This document shows, piece by piece, positions 43,512-53,860 of a stretch of DNA of 64,000 nucleotides. The position numbers and the translations under genes were made by a program. Position 1 is the stretch's first letter; each line of letters starts with the position of its first letter. Source of the stretch: Vagococcus intermedius. Lineage in GTDB: Bacteria; Bacillota; Bacilli; Lactobacillales; Vagococcaceae. The notes under the pieces are model-generated. The model saw only the letters and a program-made list of their open reading frames with translations, was not told the origin of the DNA and made no database searches. The stretch is from assembly GCF_029144185.1 (NCBI RefSeq), contig NZ_CP110232.1, positions 1,632,164 through 1,696,163 on the forward strand, given 5' to 3'.

Positions 43512-44675
43512 TTCTTTTGGAATTTCAGTCGAGTCTTCCTCATATAAATTAGACACGTTACGATACCATTCAAATATGTGTGTAATCAATACTTTTAAAG
43601 CGGCATATCCTGGTATTCCCAACACAACGCCGACAAGTCCAAATAATTTTCCCGCAGTTAACAATACAAATATGATAGTGACTGGGTGAATCTTTAATTG
43701 GCTACCTAACACTAAGGGTGAGACAAAGCGTCCTTCTATAACTTGTTCTAAAGAAAAGACAATAATAACTTTAACTAACATCGTTGGGCCACTAACCAAG
43801 GCCAGTAATAAAGCTGGAATCATAGCCATGGCAGAACCAATATAAGGTACTAAATTTAGAAATCCAGCTAAGATCCCTAATGTTACACTATAATCTAAAC
43901 CAATAATACTAAATCCTATGATAAACATAATCGCAACCGACAGTGCGACAGTTAATTGTCCTCTAATGTATTGAGACACTTGATTATTAACATCTATCAA
44001 AACTTTTTTAGTTGGTTTACGTGCCTTGGTAGGCAAGACTTTAATAAAGTGTTCTGTCATACCTTTTCCATCTTTTAATAAGTAAAATAAAATAAACGGG
44101 GTTGTAAAGATGGTGACCATGACATTGGCAACCGTTCCAATAATATTTCCAATACCTTGAAAAGTATTTTTGGATAGACCTTTGACCATATTACCAACAC
44201 TTTCAAAAATATTATCGGTAATTTGTTCTAACTGATCAGCATACTGACTAAAAAAAGGATGACTAATAATTTCACCTGTCTTTTCTTCAATTATCTTCCA
44301 ATAACTCGGCCAGTTATTAATGAAACTCAGGGTTTGCTCTTGAATTTTAGGAATCAAAATAATAATTCCCCATGCCATTAGCGCAACAATCCCAATAAAA
44401 ATAATCGTAATTCCCATCACACGTGACAAGCCTTTTTTCTCGAGACGATTGACTAACGGATTTAAAAAATAATACATCAGACCGGCAAACATAATAGGAA
44501 AGCCTATAATTCCTAAAAATTCACCTAATGGTGCCAGTAAATAAGATATTTTACTAAAAATTAAGATATTTAACAAAATTAACAGAACTATTAACAGACC
44601 TGTGACTACCTGATTATTCAAAAACCACTTCCAAAACCACGATAATTTTGTTGGTATTTTCTCTTTATTATCCAT
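43503..44675 (-). CDS. AI-2E family transporter (UPF0118 permease)
   Basis: 390 residues, eight or so membrane segments in the PerM/YtvI/YueF pattern. Conserved blocks are TPFILFYLLKDG, the QYIRGQLTVALSVAIMF region, and the C-terminal LGILAGFLNLVPYIGSAMAMIPALLLAL and FVSPLVLGSQLKIHP. Despite the name, members include Na+/H+ antiporters and uncharacterised exporters. It is 15 bases downstream of the IIA-Gut-like gene and AGGGGG precedes its ATG, so the two form an operon. Confidence 0.88.
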   Translation of the reverse strand: MDNKEKIPTKLSWFWKWFLNNQVVTGLLIVLLILLNILIFSKISYLLAPLGEFLGIIGFPIMFAGLMYYFLNPLVNRLEKKGLSRVMGITIIFIGIVALMAWGIIILIPKIQEQTLSFINNWPSYWKIIEEKTGEIISHPFFSQYADQLEQITDNIFESVGNMVKGLSKNTFQGIGNIIGTVANVMVTIFTTPFILFYLLKDGKGMTEHFIKVLPTKARKPTKKVLIDVNNQVSQYIRGQLTVALSVAIMFIIGFSIIGLDYSVTLGILAGFLNLVPYIGSAMAMIPALLLALVSGPTMLVKVIIVFSLEQVIEGRFVSPLVLGSQLKIHPVTIIFVLLTAGKLFGLVGVVLGIPGYAALKVLITHIFEWYRNVSNLYEEDSTEIPKELN

Positions 44676-44690
44676 AGCTACCCCCTACTT

Positions 44691-45050
44691 TTAATAATAG
44701 CTAATAACCGAGCCTTCGACTAACGAAGGCATACTTACTGGTGACAAATAAACGGCACTACTTAAAACTTCATTAGCTACTGGAACCTCATCAAATATCA
44801 TTGTAATATGACCAATTGTATTGAGTTGTTTAGTTGCCAGACTCCCTACTTGTGTTATTTCGTAATCATTATTATCGATACTAATAATACCACCTTTTTT
44901 CAACTCAACCGTGTCTGAGTTTTCTGAAAATTCTTGAATCACTGATACTTTTTTTAACTCGATGGTCGCTTCATCATTAAAAAAAATAATCATTCGATCA
45001 TTTTTATCAATAGCCTGCTCACCAATTTGTTTTACAATCGCTTTTTTCAT
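44691..45050 (-). CDS. Orphan glucitol-type PTS EIIA-like protein
   Basis: 119 residues resembling the IIA-Gut (SrlB) fold: GEQAIDKNDRMIIFFNDEA near the N-terminus, then YEITQVGSLATKQLNTIGHITMIFDE and a GSVISYY C-terminus. The early His-containing stretch that holds the phosphorylated His of E. coli SrlB has no His here (FSENSDTVELKKGG); the only His is in GHITM. No glucitol EIIBC, EIIC or dehydrogenase gene lies nearby; its partner is an AI-2E-type permease. A regulatory or non-PTS role is possible. Homology call rests on these motifs alone. Confidence 0.65.
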   Translation of the reverse strand: MKKAIVKQIGEQAIDKNDRMIIFFNDEATIELKKVSVIQEFSENSDTVELKKGGIISIDNNDYEITQVGSLATKQLNTIGHITMIFDEVPVANEVLSSAVYLSPVSMPSLVEGSVISYY

Positions 45051-45245
45051 TCTTATACTCCAATCTTTCTTTTAAATATAAATTAATTGTATCATACTTG
45101 TTAAAAATTACCTTCTCTGAACCTATCCTACGGACTAATTTTGTTATTTCTTATAAAATAAATAACTTTTTATTCCTCCGAATGAGTTAGTATTTTTTAT
45201 TTTATGCTATACTATTTATTATAATGAATTGAAAGGATGGTTATT

Positions 45246-46277
45246 ATGTTAGAAAAAATTATCTTAGGAACGTATACTAAAAGAGAGAGTCAAGGTATTT
45301 ATGAAATAACGCTCGATTCTAGTAATGGAAAATTAACAAATTTAACTCATACAATCACTGCTACTAATCCAACTTTTGTAGGCCGAGCAATTAATAACTG
45401 TTTATATACTGTTGGCACCATTGAAGGTAAAGGTGGTATGTTAGCCTACAAACCAACAGAGGACATGCACTACGATTTATTAAATGCTGTAACGGATGAT
45501 GGTGCTTCTCCTTGTTACGTTGGAATTGATAATGATCGTCAGCTCGTTTTTGGTGCTAACTATCATAAAGGACAAGTAACCAGCTATAAAATAAATTCTG
45601 ATGGGTCGATTACTTTAGCCGATACCGTGCAACACATCGGTCAAGGACCTCATGAAAATCAAACAAGTGCCCATGCACATTACGCTGACCTGACACCTGA
45701 TAAGCGTTTAGTGGCCTGTGATTTGGGAACTGATACCGTTTATACTTATGACGTCACACTTGATGGAAAATTAACCGAAATAGCAACATTCAAAGCGACT
45801 CCTGGAACAGGACCACGTCACTTAGTTTTCCATCCAACTAATCAAGTAGCCTATTTATTTGGAGAATTAGCTAACACTGTGACTGTTCTTTCATATGACG
45901 TACAAACTGGTACCTTTACAGAAAAACAAACACTCTCTACCTTACCAACTGATTTTAAAGGCTTTAGTGGTGGTGCAGCTATTCGTATTTCAAATGATGG
46001 TCGCTTTGTTTATGTCTCTAATCGTGGTCATAATTCTATCGCTGTTTTTGAAACAAAAAATGAAGGAAATACTTTAGAATTAATTCAATTAATTTCTTCT
46101 GAAGGTGATTTTCCTCGTGATTTTGATTTAAATAAAACAGAAGAATTTTTAATTGTGTCACATCAAAATTCTGATAACTTAACAGTCTTCACGCGTAATG
46201 CTAAAACTGGCTGTTTAGAACTAAAAGAAAAAGATATTTATGCACCTGAATGTGTCTGCACTTATTTTGTAAACTAA
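45246..46277 (+). CDS. Lactonase family protein (6-phosphogluconolactonase type, seven-bladed propeller)
   Basis: 343 residues from the ATG at 45246, eight bases after AAAGGA; the ATG at 45237 overlaps that site. YkgB/Pgl-like beta propeller: ILGTYTKRESQGIYEI, ENQTSAHAHYADLTPDKRLVACDLGTD, GTGPRHLVFHP and FVYVSNRGHNSIAVF are diagnostic. Hydrolysis of 6-phosphogluconolactone is the best-known activity. Monocistronic between two terminators/promoters. Confidence 0.9.
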   Translation: MLEKIILGTYTKRESQGIYEITLDSSNGKLTNLTHTITATNPTFVGRAINNCLYTVGTIEGKGGMLAYKPTEDMHYDLLNAVTDDGASPCYVGIDNDRQLVFGANYHKGQVTSYKINSDGSITLADTVQHIGQGPHENQTSAHAHYADLTPDKRLVACDLGTDTVYTYDVTLDGKLTEIATFKATPGTGPRHLVFHPTNQVAYLFGELANTVTVLSYDVQTGTFTEKQTLSTLPTDFKGFSGGAAIRISNDGRFVYVSNRGHNSIAVFETKNEGNTLELIQLISSEGDFPRDFDLNKTEEFLIVSHQNSDNLTVFTRNAKTGCLELKEKDIYAPECVCTYFVN

Positions 46278-46282
46278 AAACT

Positions 46283-46316
46283 AAAAAAGCCATTCCTTAT
46301 AAGGAATGGCTTTTTT
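46283..46316. terminator. Bidirectional terminator after the lactonase gene
   Basis: Seventeen-base perfect palindrome arms (core gccattcctta/taaggaatggc) with A6 and T6 ends; serves the convergent yhgE gene too. Confidence 0.9.
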
Positions 46317-46332
46317 ATATCATCATAATCAA

Positions 46333-49053
46333 TTAGTGTAAAATATGACCTTCTTTTAACTTATCATTTAGCCCTTTGAAGAAACCTTTTACTTTAGGGA
46401 ATAAGAAGAACCCTATTGCAAAGAAACCAATTCCTATCAAGATTAAAATAATCAGTGCTTTACTTGTATTTGGCCAATAAATACCACCAACTGGTTCACG
46501 CAATAAATTAACCGCATGGGTAAATGGTAGCAACGGATTAATAAATTGGAAGAACTTACCTGACATCTCAATTGGGTAGTTACCACCACCACCTGAAATC
46601 GATAGTACCAAAATAATAACCGCTGCCCCTTTACCAAGGTTACCAGCTAAAGAGACTAGCACATAAACCATTGTCATAAAGACTAGTCCTACTAAAAGAG
46701 CAAACGTCACAGTATAGACTGGATTCACTGCATAAATTCCTAATAACCATAAGTTACCTAAACTAACTATTAAGGCTTGGAAAAATGCGACAACTAGGAA
46801 CGTTGCCATTCTTGCTAAAAATTGTTGACGCATTGAATATTTTTTCTTAGCACGCTCTGATAAATGGAAATCAGTCGTTGCAATACTTGAAAATAAAACA
46901 GCCCCTACCCATAAACACAATGCTGTATAAAATGGGGAACTTGCAGAACCATTATTAGGTACAGGATAAACGTTTTTCTGATCGATCTTAACAGGATTAG
47001 CGATAAAATCACTTTCTGCTTTGGCATCAGCTTTTAAAACTTTAATAACCTCTTTTAAGTCGATCTCTTTCTTACCTTTTCGAATAAAATCGGCAGCTTT
47101 ATGAATTCCTTTACGCATATTAGGCCAATCATTTTCAATCATTTTAGTTGCTGTCGTCAATGCTTCTTCGACTTCTGGAAACTTATCATTAGCTACTTTT
47201 AAGGTTTTTGTTAAATCATTTTCTAATTTAGGTAAGTCTGATTTTACAAAATCGGCAGCTTTATCTAATTTTTTCTCCAGCTCAGGAAGATCATGCTCAT
47301 AAACATCGGCAGCTTTATTAATACCACCTACAATAGTTGACATATTACCATTCAAAATTTCATTAGCCGAATGGATTTCATTCTTGACATCTGGCAACTC
47401 TTTTTGATATTTTTCTAACATCTCTATTGCTTGTGTAATGGTTTTACTTGTATTATCTAATAACGTATCTAATTGTCCTACCATATCTTCATCAACAATT
47501 TTATTCGTGATTTTTTCTGCAGAGCCTAATGTATCTTGAACGCCATCAATAATACTTGAGATTTCTTTTTGCATAGATGACGGGTCAATACTATCTACCC
47601 CAGTTGAAATATCTGCTGCAAGATCGCTAATATCAGCCAAACGATTGGCTAATTCATCTGTAGACAATCTATCGATATTATTAGTTACATCATTATTACG
47701 ATTTTCTAACAGCATCAAAGTTGATTGAATATCTGACAAGCGATTAATCATTGGTGATAAATTATTACGTCCAGACCACTGTTCTAACGCATCCATCGTA
47801 CTTACTGTTGATTCAATAACTTCTGTCATACGATGAGTGCTCATGCTCATTGTATTTAATACTTTGGCAATACTAGCTTTTTTCTCATCAATTGCTTGAT
47901 CATCGCTTAAGATATTTGCCAAATTACGATTGGCTTCACTGATGTCATGAGAAACTAAAGTAACAATTGTTAAACCAGATCCTATTCCTGAAGCTACTTC
48001 TGGTAAGGCATCATTAATTTTAGATGCGCTTGCTGAAATTTCTGGTACTACTTCATTAGCTGTTTTAGCCATATTTTCAACTTCTGGCAAGACTTCTTGC
48101 GCTTGTTGGATAACATCTAATCCGCGATTAGCTTCCGTAATCGCACTATCCATAATTTCAACTACTTGGTCAAAATCCTCATCAACCATAGCAATTTGTT
48201 TCCCTGCATTTTCAATTTCAGGAATTTTATTTTTTAAATCTAACACAACTTTACCTGATTCTTTCAATTCAGGTACTCTTTTATTAAGATCAACAATTTT
48301 GTCGCCCATCTTATTTAATTCAGGCATATAATCAATAAATTCATTTGCTTTAGCTAATTTATCTTTATATTCAGGCATATTTTTATTCACTTCGATTAAT
48401 TCCTTAGTATAGTCATCAATCTTATCGAGATTGTCATCTAGTTCTAACACTTTACCTGAAACCTTATTAATACTTGCTAAATTACTATCTAAATCGTATC
48501 CAACTTCATTAAATGTTTTTAAAAGTGTATCACTAACCGTTTCTACAAATTGTGTACTAATCGTATCTTTGATTGCCCCAGCACCTTTATCGGTAATCTT
48601 TGGCGCAATAGCATTTATTTTTTGATTGACACTATACTTGATTTCTGGTTTTTTAATATCACCATTAACAAAACTTGTTAAATTAGCTGAGAAATTTTGT
48701 GGTAGGTAGATTCCACCATAGTATTTCCCACTTTGAACCCCTTTATCCAGTTCTTTTTTTGAATCAACAAAACGCCAACCTACCGTTTTATTTTTTTTCA
48801 AATTTTTAATAATTTTATCACCAATATTTATCTCTTTATCCATCACATCAACTGTTTTATCATCTGAATACACGGCGATAGAAATATCTTTCGTATTAGC
48901 ATAAGGATCCCATAAAGCAGCAATATTGAACCACGCATACAAAGATGGAATAATCATTAAAGCAATAATTAGTAAAAATGTTAAAGGATTCTTAAAAATA
49001 CGTTGCCAGTCAAGTTTAAATAACTCCCAAGTATTTTTTATACTATTTTTCAT
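46333..49053 (-). CDS. YhgE/Pip-family membrane protein
   Basis: 906 residues from the ATG at 49053, which follows GATGAGGA; an ATG at 49074 is the alternative. One N-terminal membrane helix (FLLIIALMIIPSLYAWFN), a long extracellular helical region of about 650 residues with repeated leucine/valine heptads and recurrent Asp-Leu-Pro/Glu-rich motifs, and five C-terminal membrane helices. Family members were first found as a phage receptor (Pip) in Lactococcus and as ABC-2-like or ESX-type export proteins. It is coupled to an upstream Rrf2 regulator by a TAATG junction. Its substrate is unknown. Confidence 0.88.
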   Translation of the reverse strand: MKNSIKNTWELFKLDWQRIFKNPLTFLLIIALMIIPSLYAWFNIAALWDPYANTKDISIAVYSDDKTVDVMDKEINIGDKIIKNLKKNKTVGWRFVDSKKELDKGVQSGKYYGGIYLPQNFSANLTSFVNGDIKKPEIKYSVNQKINAIAPKITDKGAGAIKDTISTQFVETVSDTLLKTFNEVGYDLDSNLASINKVSGKVLELDDNLDKIDDYTKELIEVNKNMPEYKDKLAKANEFIDYMPELNKMGDKIVDLNKRVPELKESGKVVLDLKNKIPEIENAGKQIAMVDEDFDQVVEIMDSAITEANRGLDVIQQAQEVLPEVENMAKTANEVVPEISASASKINDALPEVASGIGSGLTIVTLVSHDISEANRNLANILSDDQAIDEKKASIAKVLNTMSMSTHRMTEVIESTVSTMDALEQWSGRNNLSPMINRLSDIQSTLMLLENRNNDVTNNIDRLSTDELANRLADISDLAADISTGVDSIDPSSMQKEISSIIDGVQDTLGSAEKITNKIVDEDMVGQLDTLLDNTSKTITQAIEMLEKYQKELPDVKNEIHSANEILNGNMSTIVGGINKAADVYEHDLPELEKKLDKAADFVKSDLPKLENDLTKTLKVANDKFPEVEEALTTATKMIENDWPNMRKGIHKAADFIRKGKKEIDLKEVIKVLKADAKAESDFIANPVKIDQKNVYPVPNNGSASSPFYTALCLWVGAVLFSSIATTDFHLSERAKKKYSMRQQFLARMATFLVVAFFQALIVSLGNLWLLGIYAVNPVYTVTFALLVGLVFMTMVYVLVSLAGNLGKGAAVIILVLSISGGGGNYPIEMSGKFFQFINPLLPFTHAVNLLREPVGGIYWPNTSKALIILILIGIGFFAIGFFLFPKVKGFFKGLNDKLKEGHILH

Positions 49054-49073
49054 TCTTGGTTCCTCATCTTTCA

Positions 49074-49544
49074 TTAAATCTCATTCCAATTCTTTTCAGG
49101 AATTGTTGTTTCATTTTCGAAAACTTGTTTGACTACCTCTTTTATTGACGTATTACGTAATTTATCTTCCCAAGCACGGTCTGCTTCAGAAAAATAAGCA
49201 GCTACTATATTATGCCCATTTTGAGCAATTTCGTCAAATTCTGAAAACGCTCGTTGAAACACTCCCATATTAGGAAATGTTTCGAGTGGCCCTTCAATCG
49301 CCTCAACAATTTCTAGTAGTGAAATATTTTCGATTTCTTTTTCTAAGTAAAAACCACCATTATTTCCTGAGACACCACCTATCAATTTTGAGACAACTAA
49401 TTTTCTCAAGAGTTTCTTAACATATGAAGGTGAAACTGATAATTTCATATAGATAGATTCTGATGAGACAGGTACCTCTCTTTTTTGAATTGACAAAATC
49501 GCCATAATGGCTAAAGCTTGCTCTGTCGCATTTGTTAAACGCAT
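49074..49544 (-). CDS. Rrf2-family transcriptional regulator without cysteines
   Basis: 156 residues. N-terminal winged HTH: RLTNATEQALAIMAILS, VSSESIYMKLSVSPSYVKKLLRKL, GGVSGNNGGFYLEKE. The protein has no cysteine at all, so unlike IscR or NsrR it cannot hold an iron-sulphur cluster through Cys ligands. It is the first gene of a two-gene operon with yhgE and probably autoregulates it. Confidence 0.88.
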   Translation of the reverse strand: MRLTNATEQALAIMAILSIQKREVPVSSESIYMKLSVSPSYVKKLLRKLVVSKLIGGVSGNNGGFYLEKEIENISLLEIVEAIEGPLETFPNMGVFQRAFSEFDEIAQNGHNIVAAYFSEADRAWEDKLRNTSIKEVVKQVFENETTIPEKNWNEI

Positions 49545-49651
49545 AATGTCACTCCCACTTTCTCTACTTCAAGAGTCCATTATAGACTTTCTTTATCTCT
49601 AACGCAAGTTATTTACTATTACTTTTGTTATTTTAACAGTTTTTTTTCAAT

Positions 49652-49683
49652 AAAAAAAGCGTTAATCCTGTAGGATTAACGCT
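49652..49683 (-). terminator. Terminator after fba
   Basis: Twelve-base stem agcgttaatcct/aggattaacgct (49658-49669, 49672-49683) with a tight loop and seven U on the minus strand. Confidence 0.9.
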
Positions 49684-49698
49684 AAAAGAATGAGCTAA

Positions 49699-50565
49699 TT
49701 AAGCTTTTCCTTTTGAACCGAACCATTCGATTCTTTCTTTAACTAATTCAACAACTGCATCAGTTCCTGGTGCTAATAATTTACGAGGGTCAAAACCTTT
49801 TCCTTCAAGATCTTTTCCTTCTTCAATATATTTACGAGTCGCTGCTGCGAATACTTCTTGACATTCAGTGTTTACATTAATTTTTGAAACACCTAATGAG
49901 ATAGCTTTTTGTACTTGATCTAATGGGATACCTGATCCACCATGTAATACTAGAGGTTTACCATCTGTCACATCAGCAATATTGCTCAATGTTTCAAAAC
50001 TTAAACCAGTCCAGTTTTCAGGATATGAACCATGAATGTTACCAATACCTGCTGCTAAGAAGTCAATACCAGTATCTGACATTTGTTTACACTCAGCTGG
50101 ATCTGCTAATTCACCAGAGCCGATGATACCATCTTCTTCTCCACCGATACTTCCAACTTCACACTCAACTGAAACACCTTTATCATGAGCAATTCTTACA
50201 ACTTCTTTTGCTTTTTCTAAGTTTTCTTCAAATGGTAAATGAGAACCATCGAACATAACTGAAGTGTAACCTAATTCGATACATTTTAAAGCATCTTCAT
50301 ATTCACCATGATCTAAATGTAAAGCAACAGGAACTGTAATTCCCATTGAATCAATTAAATCTTCAACCATGTGTACACACATTTGGTAGCCGCCCATATA
50401 TTTAGCTGCGCCCATAGATGTTTGAATCATAACAGGAGATTTTGACTCTTCTGCACCTTTTAAGATTGCTTTAGTCCACTCTAAGTTGTTTGTGTTAAAA
50501 GCCCCTACTGCGTATTTGCCTTCACGTGCTTGTTTTAACATTTCTGCTGCTGATACTAATGCCAT
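49699..50565 (-). CDS. fba: Class II fructose-bisphosphate aldolase
   Basis: 288 residues. Zinc-dependent aldolase: VALHLDHGEYEDALKCIE (zinc His and catalytic Asp), VECEVGSIGGEEDG, GIGNIHGSYP and VLHGGSGI. It splits fructose-1,6-bisphosphate in glycolysis. Monocistronic, with AGGAGG before the ATG, a short leader hairpin and a strong terminator, the pattern of a highly expressed gene. Confidence 0.96.
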   Translation of the reverse strand: MALVSAAEMLKQAREGKYAVGAFNTNNLEWTKAILKGAEESKSPVMIQTSMGAAKYMGGYQMCVHMVEDLIDSMGITVPVALHLDHGEYEDALKCIELGYTSVMFDGSHLPFEENLEKAKEVVRIAHDKGVSVECEVGSIGGEEDGIIGSGELADPAECKQMSDTGIDFLAAGIGNIHGSYPENWTGLSFETLSNIADVTDGKPLVLHGGSGIPLDQVQKAISLGVSKINVNTECQEVFAAATRKYIEEGKDLEGKGFDPRKLLAPGTDAVVELVKERIEWFGSKGKA

Positions 50566-50598
50566 TGATAATTCCTCCTATTTATGGAAAACATATTT

Positions 50599-50616
50599 GC
50601 TAAGTAATAACTTAGC
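50599..50616 (-). other. Leader hairpin of fba mRNA
   Basis: gctaagt/acttagc with a four-base loop, about 20 bases upstream of the fba ribosome site; no U tail, so more likely a 5' stability element than a terminator. Confidence 0.45.
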
Positions 50617-50748
50617 TGACGCCCTTATTTTATCAGAAATAACAGTACATTTCTACCTAAAACATGAAAAATATTCATCTATTTGAAAAATCTTTCACAT
50701 TTCCATGATATTTCCGCTTATTCAACTTCATTTTTCCTCCCTTTTTAC

Positions 50749-50780
50749 AAAAAAACTTACTAAACATTGTTTAGTAAGTT
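50749..50780 (-). terminator. Terminator after sepM
   Basis: Twelve-base stem aacttactaaac/gtttagtaagtt (50754-50765, 50769-50780) overlapping the sepM stop codon; U run on the minus strand. Confidence 0.88.
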
Positions 50781-51843
50781 ACTTGATGCTCTTCAAATAA
50801 GTCAATGCATCCTCCGCTGTTTTAACCGGTATGATTTTCATCTTGCTCTTAATTTTTTGTGCTGCCTCTTTTGCTTCCTCATAATTAGTTTGAACGTCTG
50901 GGTATACTTTTTTAGTTTCTTCATCTATTTCATCATTTGGAGCAAAAAAGACAGTTGCCCCAGCCTTATCAGCAGCGACTACCTTCTTATCAATTCCACC
51001 AATTGGACCAACTGTACCGTCACTCATAATAGTTCCAGTTCCTGCTATATCTCTACCTTTGCGAAGGTCTTGATCTTCCAGCAATTGATAAAGAGACAAC
51101 GTAAACATTAAACCAGCTGAAGGCCCTCCAATATCGTCCACATTAATTTCCAAATCTTGTTTAGTCTTTAAAGAGGTCTGTTCCGTTAAAGTTACTCCAA
51201 TTCCAACTTTTTTGGCATCAGGTAAATCAATAATCTTACCTTCCGCTTTTTCTTTATTGCCATCACGGAAAAAATGTATGGTAATACGTTGTCCTAATTT
51301 TTGTTTTTTTATATAGTTCATAAAATCATCAGTTTTTTTAAACTTCTTATCATTTACTTGATAAAGGATATCCCCTGGTTCTAACTTGTCATAAAAATCT
51401 GACTGCTCTTGAACTGTCATAACATAAGCACCATCATAACTTATTTTATATGGTTTTTTAGCCAAGTCTAGCGCAACTTTTTTAGCCATATTGGTAGAAG
51501 AGGTCATTTCATAATTACTTAGTTGATCATATTCGTCATCTGTACTATCTCCCATCAACTCATCCTGACTAATAATATCTTGGAATGAAGACAGTTTTGC
51601 TGTTGCTAAACTGGCTAATGTCCCTCTTTGAATTCCCACCGTTGTTAGCATAAAAGAACCTGGTTGTTTATCACGTTTACCATCCACTGTTACAAAATTT
51701 TTAGTATCTTCAGCCGATCCTGGCATTTCAATATAATAAGGTAATGGGACTAATACACTTAAAATTGCTAGTAGGCTAATCCCTATTAAAATAGAATATT
51801 TAATTAAGTCACGACGATGTTTAGACTGATACTTCTTTGCCAT
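50779..51843 (-). CDS. sepM: PDZ/Lon-type membrane serine protease SepM (YlbL family)
   Basis: 354 residues. N-terminal membrane anchor (about 12-35), PDZ domain (about 130-215, YVMTVQEQSDFYDKLEPGDILYQVN) and a C-terminal Lon-type protease domain with nucleophile Ser in GGPSAGLMF and Lys in GGIDKKVVAA. In streptococci SepM trims a competence pheromone; in other Firmicutes the role is broader. It is last in the rsmD-coaD-sepM group. Confidence 0.92.
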   Translation of the reverse strand: MAKKYQSKHRRDLIKYSILIGISLLAILSVLVPLPYYIEMPGSAEDTKNFVTVDGKRDKQPGSFMLTTVGIQRGTLASLATAKLSSFQDIISQDELMGDSTDDEYDQLSNYEMTSSTNMAKKVALDLAKKPYKISYDGAYVMTVQEQSDFYDKLEPGDILYQVNDKKFKKTDDFMNYIKKQKLGQRITIHFFRDGNKEKAEGKIIDLPDAKKVGIGVTLTEQTSLKTKQDLEINVDDIGGPSAGLMFTLSLYQLLEDQDLRKGRDIAGTGTIMSDGTVGPIGGIDKKVVAADKAGATVFFAPNDEIDEETKKVYPDVQTNYEEAKEAAQKIKSKMKIIPVKTAEDALTYLKSIK

Positions 51844-51869
51844 GTTTACGTCCTTCTTTCTATACTGAA

Positions 51870-52918
<1,049 letters not shown>

Positions 52919-52965
52919 ACTAGACACGTCCCTTCTTATTAACTTTCCTTGTTTTACTTCAAAAT

Positions 52966-53022
52966 AAAAAAGCATGTATAAAGTCTGACTAGCTAGTTCA
53001 GACTTTACTCACCAACATGCTT
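52966..53022 (-). terminator. Terminator after ylbG (nested hairpin)
   Basis: Outer arms aagcatgt/acatgctt (52970-52977, 53015-53022) enclose an inner stem aaagtctga/tcagacttt (52980-52988, 52998-53006). A U run follows on the minus strand. It overlaps the ylbG stop codon. Confidence 0.78.
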
Positions 53023-53377
53023 AATCTGTCTCAATCAACGTTATCTTTGTTGACTTTTCAATGACATCAAAGCCATCATCATCTTGTAATAAAGCTTCTT
53101 TTGACCCAACCCGTTCACCAAAATCCATTTCAATATTTGGTCGATAAGAAGGCTCTACTTCTCGAACGAAGTGTAATTTTTCAAGTGCTAATTGATTTTT
53201 TTCGATATTATCTTCATCCATATATATCACTATATATTTCATTTTTCTTGAAACATACGCAATTGTACCAAATTTTTTTAATGTTTTTAACTGTCTTAAA
53301 CTGTAAACCCAGACAATTAATGATCTTCGCTTAGTTATTTCAAACTTAGGTTGTGTTTCAACTGAGTTATCCAACAT
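53021..53377 (-). CDS. ylbG: YlbG family protein (DUF2129)
   Basis: 118 residues from the ATG at 53377, which overlaps the last codons of ylbF by 11 bases; the longer frame lies inside ylbF. Conserved RRSLIVWVYSLRQLKTLKKFG and MKYIVIYMDEDN blocks. Function unknown, but invariably next to ylbF. Confidence 0.88.
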   Translation of the reverse strand: MLDNSVETQPKFEITKRRSLIVWVYSLRQLKTLKKFGTIAYVSRKMKYIVIYMDEDNIEKNQLALEKLHFVREVEPSYRPNIEMDFGERVGSKEALLQDDDGFDVIEKSTKITLIETD

Positions 53378-53795
53378 GGCAGTTACCACCGCATCCTTTC
53401 TGAGCAAATTCAAAGAACGGGTTACCCGCCTCAATTTTAATATTACTAGAGATTGATTGTGCTATTTCATAAGTCACTAAATCCAAACTTTCCTGAACAT
53501 CTCGCTCATAAATTCTAAATTCAACAATATTATTATCCATATCTAACTGGCGTTTAGTTGCTCTTAACGCTCGTCTTTTCTCCTTGTAGTCAGGTGCATA
53601 TTGCCCATAAGCTTCAATTTTTTCAAAAGATTCTTTTGCACGGCTAAAATCTTTCACATGTTCTTGAGTTATTTTAGATGTTTCTATTAATTGACGACTT
53701 TTAAGATAGCCTCTAGTAGGAGAACTTGCCAATAAACAGTCACACAACCGATCGATACTATCTTCTAATTCAAATATCTCTTCTGTATATAACAT
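53367..53795 (-). CDS. ylbF: YlbF family protein (RicF)
   Basis: 142 residues, all-helical com_ylbF domain. Cysteines in RLCDCLL and near the C-terminus (KGCGGNCHVG) match the idea that RicF shares iron-sulphur clusters with RicT and RicA in the RNase Y specificity complex. RicT (yaaT) is at 15 kb in this window. AAAGGAGC precedes the ATG. Confidence 0.9.
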   Translation of the reverse strand: MLYTEEIFELEDSIDRLCDCLLASSPTRGYLKSRQLIETSKITQEHVKDFSRAKESFEKIEAYGQYAPDYKEKRRALRATKRQLDMDNNIVEFRIYERDVQESLDLVTYEIAQSISSNIKIEAGNPFFEFAQKGCGGNCHVG

Positions 53796-53860
53796 TTGAT
53801 CAGCTCCTTTTTTATCCTCAATTAATAATAAAGTATTTTATCTCACCTAGCAAGCCTAGC

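Noticed and set aside
46333-49053. Prophage signal from a phage infection protein (Pip) homologue
   Set aside because: Pip is a host membrane protein used as a receptor; no integrase, att sites or structural genes are present.
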